Below are positions 54,918-64,000 of a stretch of DNA of 64,000 bases, piece after piece (positions within the stretch are counted from its first letter, which is position 1; each line of letters starts with the position of its first letter). The stretch is taken from positions 240,071 through 304,070 of the forward strand of contig JAMPIT010000686.1 of NCBI GenBank assembly GCA_026261815.1, given 5' to 3'. Under the pieces are notes generated by a model. The model saw nothing but the letters and a program-made list of their open reading frames with translations, was not told the DNA's origin and made no database searches. Position numbers and translations under genes: made by a program. The DNA is from Monarcha castaneiventris obscurior (lineage: Eukaryota; Chordata; Aves; Passeriformes; Monarchidae).

Positions 54918-56072
54918 TGTTGCCTTAGGTTCTAACTTTTATATTTTTCAAATCCTGCACTGCCTAGTGTGTAACTGTGAAGTTTCTTGTGGCCTGTTAG
55001 CTGCTGTTCTCTCATGCTGGTCAGACATAACAAACTTCTCTAGGTTTGCTCCTCAAGGATACCAGGTCTCAAAATCTGTAAACTAAAAACTTCTGAAGGG
55101 GGGCAAACTTGGGGTAATTACATCATGAAATTAGGTTATAATTGGAAAATTAACCCTGATACGCAAATGAACAAAACTTTTAGAAGTGTGAAGAACCCGT
55201 GACCCAGGGTGTTGAGCTTTTGATGGGACACCCTTCCTTCTTGGGCAAGGGTAAAAGAGAGCAGAGGAGGCTGCTGTTCTGCTAAGTTCTTTATTTCACA
55301 GTCTCATAGCTTCTTGAAGGCAGAGTTCGAAGGGGGTTACATGATAAAGCCAAGCAGCAACAGCAGCAGCAGCAAAACAGCAGGCAGCAAACAACTTCTT
55401 CTAATTTCATCTAATGAATAATTTTTTCTTACATAAGTGTGGATTATATTTGTTAGCTAACCAATGAGATTCACACACAATTCTAGTTTTTCTTTTCTTA
55501 ACCTATCCTGGTCTAATTCTAAAAATTGTAAGCATTACATAGGTACTACACAGATTTGCGTGTACCGTTTCTATCAGCTCTTACTGTTTATGTGAACACT
55601 ATATCTAAAAAATGTGAACAATTTTATTCTATCTATATTTTGTCTAAAATAATATATCTAAAAATGTGAACAATATAGTTCTATCCATATTTTGTCTAAA
55701 ATGAAGAACTCTATGGAAGGATAACACTGCTACAGCAAAAAGAACTATGCTCAAGGTTTCTGTTGCAGCTTTTCAATGTTTAAGGCACTTAGTATGTATT
55801 TCTACTAAAAGTTAAAAATTCTGTATTTCTGTTTCACTTTGGTAAGACTTCATGTATGTCAGTTTGTCCAAAGGCTTTAATTCAACTCCTGTGCTTTGGC
55901 TTTCCTCTGGGCTTGAGTCCAGAGATACTCTCACTTCAACACCAGGGTTCATCTTGGGTGTAGCCTTTTGACTGCCCAAAGTGTACCTTTGAAGGCACTT
56001 CAAATAAATACCTACCTTTTATTCTCTTATTCTTGTCTAGTCTCTGTTTTTAGGTGGCCACCTCAGGCATCA
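54918..56072 (+). mobile_element. 3' LTR of the class I ERV (right border provisional)
   Basis: Starts TGTTGCCTTAGGTTC right after the polypurine tract. The likely poly(A) signal AAATAAATACC near 56003 and terminus CAGGCATCA at 56072 precede the 37-bp array. 1.16 kb is long, and a CAG-rich stretch and a reverse AATAAA near 55290 allow a second insertion inside. Confidence 0.5.
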
Positions 56073-56074
56073 CT

Positions 56075-56795
56075 TGTAGAACCAAGGAGACCATTGTGAC
56101 ACTGCAGGGCTCTGCGGAACTAAGAACTCGTGTAACAGTGAGGAGCCCAATGGAATCAAGGGGCCATTCTGTACTTCAGGGCTTCATGGAACCAAGGTGC
56201 CATTGTGACACTGCGGAACCAAAAGAGACCATTGTGACACTGCGGTGCCTCATGGAATCCTGGAGACCATTATGACACTTAGAGGCCTCATTGACTCAAG
56301 CAGCTCTGCAGGGCCTTGTGGAACCAAGGAGCCCCTTGTGACACTGCAGGGCCTCATGGAACCAAGGCAACCATTGTGACACTGCAAGGCCTCATGGAAG
56401 CAAAGGGCCATTGTGACACTACGGGTCCCCATGGAAGCAAGAGGCCAGTGTGACACAGTCAGGCCTTGTGGAACCAAGGGGCCATTGCAATCCTGGGGAA
56501 CCCAAGAACCGAGGGAGAATTGTGACACCGCAGGACCTTATGGAATCATGGAGACCATTGTGACAGTCTGCGACCTTATGGAACCATTGTGCTATTTTGC
56601 AGTCCCATGGAACCAAGGAAACCATTTTGACACTGCAAGGCCTCACGGAAGCAAGGGGCCATTATGCCACTATGAAACCAAGAAAACCATTGTGACATCA
56701 CTGGGCCTCATGGAAACAAAGATCTGTTGTGATACTCTGGGGCCTCATGGAACCAAGGGGCAATCGTGACGCTACAGGGCCCCAAGGATCCAAGG
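56075..56795 (+). repeat. 37-bp minisatellite array
   Basis: About 19 units (GAACCAAGGAGACCATTGTG ...), passing into 189-bp units. Confidence 0.92.
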
Positions 56796-57715
56796 AACAT
56801 GGAATAGGTCTGGTTGGCTTGGCCTTGACCTGACTGGTCCAGCTAACCTTGGCATGTTGAGAGTTGCTTCTCATCTGCCCCTGAAACCCTGGAGTTCTGT
56901 GCTTTCCTTCCTCTGGGAAAGAACTGTCCTTCTCCTCCAGGGGCCCATGGCCAAAACTGAGATTCTACCTCCAAATTTGATTATATCCAAGGATTGTTCC
57001 CATATGACACCTGCCAAGACAGACAGCTCTGTGGTGCCTTGGCCTCTTGGGGCCACCTCCCATCTGCCTTCAAAACACTGGGGGGCTGCGCTTTTGTTCC
57101 CATGGAAAAAAACATCTTTCAAGTCTAGGCGTCCATGGCCAAAACTAGGAAGCCACCTCCAAAATTCTGTGTATCCAAGGATAGCTCTCAGACAAAAGCT
57201 GCCAGGAATGTTTGGGTTCCCTTGGCTTCCTGAGGGCTGGCTCTCATCTGCCTTTGAAACACTGGGGCTCTGTATTTTCCTTCCAATGGAAAAGAACTGT
57301 CCTTCCTGTCCAGATGCCCATGGACAAAACTGGGATTGGGCCTCCCAAATTACATCTACCCAAGGATTGCTCCCATAAAACAGCTGCGAAGACAAACAGA
57401 TCTGGCTGGGCTTGGCCTCCTTGGAGCTGCCTCTAATCAGCCTTTGAAACACTGAGGCTCCATTTTTATCTTCCTATGGAGAAGAACTGTCCTTCCCGTC
57501 CAGGCACCCATGGCTGAAATGGAATTCCACCTCCAAAACTCCCCATATATCCAAGGGTTCCTTTCAGACAAAAGCTGCAAGGACAGAAAGGACTGGCTTG
57601 CCTTGGCCTCTGGTGACTGCCTCTCATCTGCCAGCAAAACACTGGGTTTTTCTGGTTGCCTTCTTAAAGAAAAGAGCAATTCTTGTTCAGGCACCTATGG
57701 ACTCAAGCCCATGAC
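56796..57715 (+). repeat. ~189-bp tandem repeat array
   Basis: About five units with TCCAAGGATTGTTCCCATATG-type markers at about 56990, 57176, 57360 and 57552. Confidence 0.9.
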
Positions 57716-60210
57716 CATTATATAGGGACAAAGGGGCTCTGTGCTCAGTGGAGTGGAGACTGAGGACAGTGGAGGCAAGCCCTGGGAAGGACTGAAGGGC
57801 AGTTTCAGAGATGGTGGATCCTTTTGACATAGTAGAGAACAGCTGGAGAAAGAAAGAATTAATGCCAAGGGCAGTTGGGAGGTCCAGACTGGACATGAGG
57901 AGAAAGGGAATCTCTGTCCCAGGGCAGGGCTGTGGTGCAACACGTTCCCCAGAAGGAGTCTGGAGCAGCCCAAGGCTTTGTGTGCCCAGGCAGAGGCAGG
58001 CAGGACACAGAACTGCCAGCAAAGGAAGGGGCCAGCGAGCTGGGGCAGCCGGGGGGATGACGACAGCCTGCAGGGACAGAGGCGCAGGGCAGGGACACCG
58101 TGGGACAGCCTGGGCTGGAGAGGGCACAGGGATGGGCAGCAGCTGCAAGGCCCTGCCAGAGCCAACTTGTGCAGCACTTTGGCCACGGCTGCTGGCCCTG
58201 GCCCTGAGGCCAGCAGGAGACAAGTGACCCTTGCAGCCCTGGGGCCTCAGTGCCTCCTTGGCCCTGCTCAGCAGCCTGGCAGGGGCTGCCCCATGGTGCT
58301 GCCCTTGGCATTGCACATCCCCACATCCCAGTGCCCCGGGAAGAGCCCTGAGCACTGAGGGAGGGACAGGATGTGCCTTGCCAGGGGCTGGGGCTCAGGC
58401 CTTGGCCCTCTGCATTCCTCAAACACATCCAGCTTTGCTCAGCATCAGAGACACCTCTCCCTTGCTTGTCCCTCCCTGTCATCACTGCCTCCAGTGTTCT
58501 GCTCAAACTGGAACCTGGGGACACTTTTTCAGTCGTGTCCCTCACTGGGACCCATTAAAACTACAAGCAACTTTGGAGATTGAATCTAACTTTGAGTTCT
58601 TGAGAAGTTTTCTGAACTTACTCTCTGGGACTGAATCTGATGTAAACAAGACCAAAGCCCTGAGAGGATCATTAAAGTCCTTGTGCTGTGTTTGTGCTGC
58701 TGAGCTGGGTCGGGCTCCTGGCACAGAGGGAGCTCCCAAGCCCTTGGACACCAAGAAAAGCTTAAAACAGAGAGCTCTGGCCAGCAGCAGCTCCTTTCCC
58801 AACCCAGAAGGGCTGAGGGCACTGCCTGCAGATACCTGGGAGGAGTGAAGCAGACGGAGGCTTAACGCAGCTGGAAGAACAATTCTGAGCTCATTCATGG
58901 AGAAATCTTCACCACTTCTGGCACAGTGAGTCTCTGGCTGCAGGGATCTTCTAAAGCTGACCCATGACACGGCTGCCAGGGCTGTAAGGATGGCTCTGCT
59001 GCCATTTCTGGTTTGGGGGAGGATGTGCTGCAGAGTGGGGCTGCCCTGGGCACCGTCAGAGGGACAGGGCAGGACGGCTCCTGCTGCCAGGGCCGGCTGC
59101 AGGCTGGGAAGGTGGGGCTGCAGCCAGGGGTGCCCAGGGCTGTCCTGCAGAGCAGCTCCTGCAGCCCTGAGGGCTCTTTGCCAGGCCAGGGGATTTGCCA
59201 CCTGCCAGGGGCAGCTCTCAGCCTGCCTGGCAGCTCCCCATGGGCGCTGGAGGGGAGCTGTGGCTGCAAGGAGTGACTCCTGCCAGGCCAGGTCCTGCTG
59301 CTGTGGAGAGGCTGCTGTGGGGGCCAGGGCTGCTCAGAGCTCCAGCTCATGCCCAGCTCATTACTGAGGGGGCTTTTCATGAGCTCCTTCAGGGCAGGAG
59401 TTTCTTGCTTGAGTCTCTGCTTTCCTCAGTCTGTGCTCCCCCTTGTCCCTGGCTCAGCTTGGAGGGAATGGAAACTCAGCTGTGCAGACAGAGCAGGGGC
59501 TGAGGCTCTTAAACCATCACGCTGAGGATTCCTGGGAGCCTCAGCAAGTGCCTGCACCTCGGCAGCCTCCAGATGCATCCAGCATCACCTTTCCATGGTG
59601 CCCAGGCGTGGGGGAGCTGTTCTTTGATCCCTGCAGCCCCGAGCGGCTGCAGGGCAGAGCTGGCCCAGGGGCTGGGCTGGGCTCTGGCAGCCCTGGCAGG
59701 GACGGAGCCCGGGCCACAGGAACAGCTCCCGGCTGGGCCAGCTCCAGCAGCAGAGCCGTGGGCAGGGAGGGAGGGAGGCAGTGCTGAGGGAAGCCCTGCT
59801 GCAGGGGACATGTGGCAGCTGCCGGGCCTGGCCTGCAGTGCAGACACTGCCCTGAGCAGCACAGCTCCGGTGTCCCCTGGCAGCCAGCACAGCCCTCAGC
59901 CCGGGGGCTCGGGGCCCTCAGTGCCCTCCTGGGCCGGCAGAGCAGCAGCAGAGATGAAGGGCATCTCTGCGGCCCTGTGCCCGTTCCCTGCTGACCAGGG
60001 CCTGAGGGCCACTGTCCTGCCCTGCTGCTGCCTGCCAGGGGCTGGCCAGGGCTGGCCAGGGAAAGGCTTTTCCCCATGGCCCCAGTGCTGCAGAGCAGAG
60101 CTGAATCCTCAGTGTCCACGGGCACAGCCACTGCTCATCACAGCAACGGGGCCAGATCCCAGCAGAGCTCCAGGCACAGGGCTGAGGGAAGGGCTCTTAG
60201 AAAAGGAAAA
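57716..60210 (+). repeat. Olfactory unit D, 5' flanking segment
   Basis: 57716-58143 matches 52118-52551, and 57960-59255 matches unit B (22562-23855); after that it is unit-specific GC-rich DNA. Noncoding. Confidence 0.7.
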
Positions 60211-60218
60211 TTGGGTTG

Positions 60219-60794
60219 TGTTATAAACGAGCCAATCAATATTATGATTAAAGAGAATTTATTAATAATCAAAGTATAAATTTCGAAAAGAGCCACAAAG
60301 CAACACAACACCGAGCCAGGAGATTGGCGCTAGGTGAACTGAGTTCCGACCTCTATCGGTTCGAATCTCGGCTGTTCATGGCTGCGGTTTCTCTGAGGTG
60401 TCTTTTTATACCTTTTTTCTTATTTGTTAGTTTTATCTTTTCTATACAACAATATAATGTTCCTGTTTTTTCCACCACGTCTGACGACAGTTCCTGAAAT
60501 CAGTAGTCGATTTTTTGCTGTTGGAATCAGTTTCTGGTGAAAGTATATTATTGTTGCTTATACATACATCCTGGAACCACATTTTTGTATATAAACACAC
60601 ACCTTGGAGCTCTGCCAGACGGGGAAATCCCACAAAATGCTTATCTGTAGAATGTACCTTGCTGGGGCTTATTCAGACAGAAATTCCTTGAACAGCACAA
60701 TTCTGGCGGTCACCTGTTTGTGCTTTTCTCAGCCTCAGCAAAATGCTGTAATCTTTAAAATTCTAACACGAATTATTTTGTATCATATACTACA
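60219..60794 (-). mobile_element. Solo LTR, minus strand, upstream of receptor D
   Basis: On the minus strand: TGTAGTATATG start, TATAAAAAG near 60408, AATAAA near 60253, TTTATAACA end. Imperfect 5-bp flanks GGTTG/GGTGG. It lies about 100 bp before the receptor exon. Confidence 0.62.
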
Positions 60795-60913
60795 GGTGGC
60801 ACAGAGTGGTAGGGACAGGGCTGGGAGAAAGGGCTTGGGCATTGCTCAGAAAAGTATCCCCCGACTTGTCAATGTCTCCTCCTTGAACAGGTGCCAATGA
60901 CCAGAGGCAGCAA

Positions 60914-61773
60914 ATGTCCAACAGCAGCTCCATCAGCCACTTCCTCCTGCTGGCATTGGCAACGGCCTCATCATCAGTGCCGTAGCCTGCGGCCAGCACC
61001 TGCACACCCCCATGTTCTTCTTCCTGCTCAACCTGGCCCTCACCGACCTGGGCTGCATCTGCACCACTGTCCCCAAAGCCATGCACAATTCCCTCTGGGG
61101 CACCAGGCACATCTACACAGCATGTGCTGCACAGGTCTTTTTCTCTGCCTTTTTCATTGCATCAGAATTTGCATTTCTCACAGTCATGTGCTATGACTGC
61201 TGTGTGTCCGTCTGCAAACCCCTGCACTACGGGACCCTCCTGGGCAGCAGAGCTTGTGCCCACATGGCAGCAGCTGCCTGGGCCAGTGCCTTTCTCAATG
61301 CTCTGCTGCACACAGCCAATACATTTTCCTTGCCCCCCTGCCAGGGCAATGCCTTGGGCCAGTTCTTCTGTGAAGTCCCACAGATCCTCAAGCTCTCCTG
61401 CTTACACTCAAACCTCAGGGAACTTGGGCTTCTTGCTGCTAGTGCCTTTTTAGCCTTTGGTTGTTTTGTGTTCATTGTTTTCTCCTATGTGCAGATCTTC
61501 AGGGTTGTGCTGAGGATCCCCTCTGAGCAGGGACGGCACAAAGCCTTTTCCACGTGCCTCCCTCACCTGGCCGTGGTCTCCCTGTTCCTCAGCACTGCCT
61601 TTTTTGCCTACCTGAAGCCCCCATCCATCTCCTCTCCATCCCTGGATCTGGCCCTGTCAGTTCTGTATTCGGTGGTGCCTCCAGCCCTGAACCCCCTCAT
61701 CTACAGCCTGAGGAACCAGGAGCTCAAGGCTGCAGTGCGGACAGTGATGACTGGATGGTTTCAGAAACATTAA
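60914..61773 (+). pseudogene. OR14J1-like: Olfactory receptor, OR14 type (unit D), pseudogene
   Basis: The start (ATG 60914, MSNSSSISHF) and acceptor AG (60889-60890) match the intact receptors. After CTGGCATTGGCA the reading jumps to AACGGCCTC: 70 bp coding for the end of the N-terminus and TM1 are missing and the frame shifts. From 60961 the rest is open to 61773. The DRY motif is MCYDCCVSV (Arg and Tyr both to Cys), and one residue is missing before TACAAQ. KAFSTC and PALNPLIYSLRN are intact. It cannot encode a working seven-helix receptor; initiation at Met 61012 would lack TM1. Confidence 0.93.
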
Positions 61774-63344
61774 ACTGGTTGCCAATTTCTTCAAATCACT
61801 TGTAAAAAAACTTTTCTTTGATAGTTCTAGTTGGTGAAGTTCTGGCGTTATTTTTTCTGGTTTTAGGTATGTATTGTTGTCCACAAAGGAAGGCCATTAT
61901 TTCTTCAGTTTCTCATTTTGTTTCTCTCCACCGTGGCTGTGGCCCCAGACTGTCAGTGATGAGCTGTGCTCTCAGTGGCTTTAAAGAAACAGAAGGATCT
62001 GCCAGCAAAGTTTCCAGCAGAGATCCCCCTTTAGTTCCCCTCTCTGGAGCTGCAGCAGCAATGTCTGTGTGCAGAGCTGGGGGCAGATCAGGGCTGGCAC
62101 AGCAGCTGTGCCCAGGAGCAGCAGCCCTTGGTGTTGCCAGTGCTGCTCCCGTGGCACTGCCCCGCTGCCCTCCTGGCCCTCGTGTTGCTGCAGGGCCTGA
62201 GTGCTCTCGGGCTGGCTCCCAGCCCTGGGCTGGCAGTGCCGGGGCTGCAGCAGGGCCAGGCCATGGGCACTGCTGGGGCAGCGCTGACACCTCAGGGCAG
62301 GCCCGGGGGCTCGAGGCTCCTTGCCCAGGGTCTCTCAAGTACATGCCCAGGCCAGTGCTGAGCAGAGAAAACCCTCGTGAGCAGCCCCAGGGTGGCCGTG
62401 GGCAGCGTGGGGGCAAACAGCACGGCTGGTGCTCTGCAAGGTCCCTGGGGGAGCCGGGAAGGAGCAGCAGAGCAGGGGCTGATCCATCCCCCCTGCGCTG
62501 GACAGCCCAGGGCAGCGTCCCAGAGCGGCCTCATGCAGCTGCCAGCAACATCCCCCCTGTGCAGCCCTGGCCTCTCCCCAGCTCAGAGAGGGGCTGCATC
62601 CTTGCAGGCAGAGACACGGCAGCACTGCCTCAGGAGCCCCTGTTTGCATTGCACAGCCCAGGCATCAGCACCCCCACGCTGTTGCTGTGGGGAGATGAAG
62701 CTGAGTGAGCACAAATGCCATCAGCCCCTGGGGCCAGCAAGGGCTGCGGGACGGCAGGGAAACCACTCAGCTTGGTCGTGGCCTCTGAAGTCAGCCAGAA
62801 AGTTTGTTCCCATGAGCTGGGAGTTTGCTGTCCCACTGCAGACGTTGTTGCTCAGAGCCAGGGCTGCCTGGCAGCCACCCCCAAACAGCCCTGAGCATTT
62901 CCTTTGCTTCACCTTTGCTTTCTTTCCTCTTTCCTGCTCCACATTTCTTCCTCTTGCCCATCCCTGTCCCCTCCCCTGCAAACAGCCCATCCCTGTTTGC
63001 CCTTTCCTCTCTGGCCCCACTCCCCATTTCAGTTCCTGCCTTGGCACCATGGGAACATCCCTTGGGGAGCAGGATCATCCTACAAGTGCTTCAGGAATTG
63101 TCTGCAGGGCCCTGCTATGCCTCGTGCTGTTCCCTTGCCAGAGGCACCACAGGCCAGGGGGGCACATCTGGGCTGCTGTGTTTGGGTGTGGGGCTCCCTG
63201 TTGTGGGCCAGTGAGGAGGAGCTGGAGAGGCTCTGAAGGACTGACAGGAGGGGCTTTGGGGCCTGTGTGGAGAAGCTGAGGGCCAGGGGCTGCTGGACCT
63301 TCTGAAGAGGAGGCCCAGGGTTCATTCTGCAGCTGCTTCAAGGG

Positions 63345-63882
63345 TGGTTTCAGAGAATCCCAGAATCAACCAGGTTGGAAAAGACCTTGGAGATCATCAA
63401 GCCCAACCTGTGCCCTAACACCTCCTTGTGTCCCCTGAGCCTCCTCTTCTCCAGGATAAACAACCCCAGCTCCCTCAGCCACTCCTCACAGCACTTGTGT
63501 TCCAGACCCCTCACCAGCCTTGTTGCCCTTCCCTGGACACGCTCCAGCCACTCAATGTCCTTCCTAAATTGGGGGGCCCAGAACTGGACACAGCACTCGA
63601 GGTGTGGCCTCACCAGTGCTGAGTCCAGGGAAGTATCCCTGCCCTGGTCCTGCTGGCCACACCATTCCTGATCCAGGCCAGGTGCCATTGGCCTTCTTGG
63701 CCACATGGGCACACTGCTGGCTCATGTCCAGCCTGGTTTCCATCAGTGCCCCCAGGTCCCTTTCTGCCTGGCCACTGTTCAGCCACTCTGTCCCCAGCCT
63801 GTAACGCTGCAGGGGTTGTTGTGGCCAAAGTGCAGGGCCTGGCACTTGGTCTTGTTGAACCTCACATTGTTGGATTTGGCCC
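63345..63882 (-). mobile_element. CR1 LINE 3' fragment
   Basis: Minus-strand [19 protein letters not shown] and [15 protein letters not shown]; same insertion as 11053-11591, carried in the duplication. Confidence 0.9.
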
Positions 63883-63942
63883 AAATTTTCGTTGGATTTC
63901 AAAGGTCTTTTCCAACCTCGTTGTTTCTGTGATTCTGTGATG
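63883..63942 (+). mobile_element. CR1 3' tail, plus strand
   Basis: TTTCAAAGGTCTTTTCCAAC CTCGTTGTTTCTGTGATTCT ending in the ATTCTGTGA-type CR1 terminus; abuts the minus CR1. Confidence 0.7.
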
Positions 63943-64000
63943 GCTGTGACACTGCAGGGCCTTGGGAAAGCAAGGGGCCATTGTGACACTGTGGGGCCTT
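63943..64000 (+). repeat. 37-bp minisatellite, continues off the window
   Basis: TGTGACACTGCAGGGCCTTG then AAGCAAGGGGCCATTGTGAC: about 1.5 units at the right edge. Confidence 0.88.

Larger units (their letters stand above)
60890..63882 (+). repeat. Segmental duplication, copy 2 (partner 8510-11591)
   Basis: Receptor exon, 3' flank and CR1 tail nearly identical to copy 1. The AATAAA 31 bp after the unit A stop is lost here (TGTAAAAAAAC). Confidence 0.85.

Noticed and set aside
55330..55400. CAG-repeat stretch as a coding polyglutamine tract
   Set aside because: Short, imperfect, within LTR-like noncoding DNA and without an extended frame.

Overview
The window is from a songbird-type (passerine) nuclear genome. 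The evidence is intronless avian OR14-type (gamma-c) olfactory receptor genes, chicken-repeat-1 (CR1) LINE copies, a SINE with a tRNA-Ile head and a CR1 tail (TguSINE1 type), several families of bird endogenous retroviruses (ERVs) and solo LTRs, and long GC-rich tandem repeats. There are no bacterial-style operons. Real protein-coding content is low, and most long open frames are shadows in GC-rich or tandem-repeat DNA.

Layout. 0-1.75 kb: minus-strand exons of a JAK3-like tyrosine kinase (FERM and SH2 part), running off the left edge. 2-6.5 kb: a CR1 scrap, two solo LTRs and a 500-bp CCTT array. 6.6-11.6 kb: olfactory unit A (5' flank, intact receptor, 3' flank). 11-14.2 kb: a CR1 copy split by a 1.5-kb LTR. 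14.2-22.5 kb: diverged olfactory-unit flank, then long arrays of a 37-bp minisatellite in both orientations, split by a CR1 with a long open RT frame. 22.5-26 kb: olfactory unit B with an intact receptor. 26-35.9 kb: CR1 fragments, a 508-bp inverted repeat, ACTGGG and CCCCAAGTGCC-type tandem DNA with repeated ZNF143-like motifs, AT-rich DNA, and an inverted copy of the 14.7-15.4 kb segment.

36.1-47.4 kb is a nest. A TguSINE1 is followed by an LTR of a class II ERV, and that LTR is split by a second provirus (36,375-44,275). The inner provirus has a tRNA-Phe primer site, damaged gag, pro and pol of class II type, and a completely open gammaretrovirus-type env. This matches the published TgERV-F family of birds. 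The outer ERV continues to the right with a gag start and poorly understood GC-rich DNA.

47.9-57.7 kb: composite blocks in which a 37-bp array is always followed by a ~189-bp array. They are interrupted by solo LTRs (one with a perfect 6-bp target duplication and paralogous empty sites) and by a class I ERV pol/env remnant with a 3' LTR. 57.7-63.9 kb: olfactory unit D, whose receptor is a pseudogene, with a 3' flank nearly identical to that of unit A.

The region behaves as a multicopy olfactory-receptor array that spreads by segmental duplication and inversion and is heavily colonised by retroelements. All coordinates were read by eye; element borders not fixed by a target duplication or a motif are approximate.
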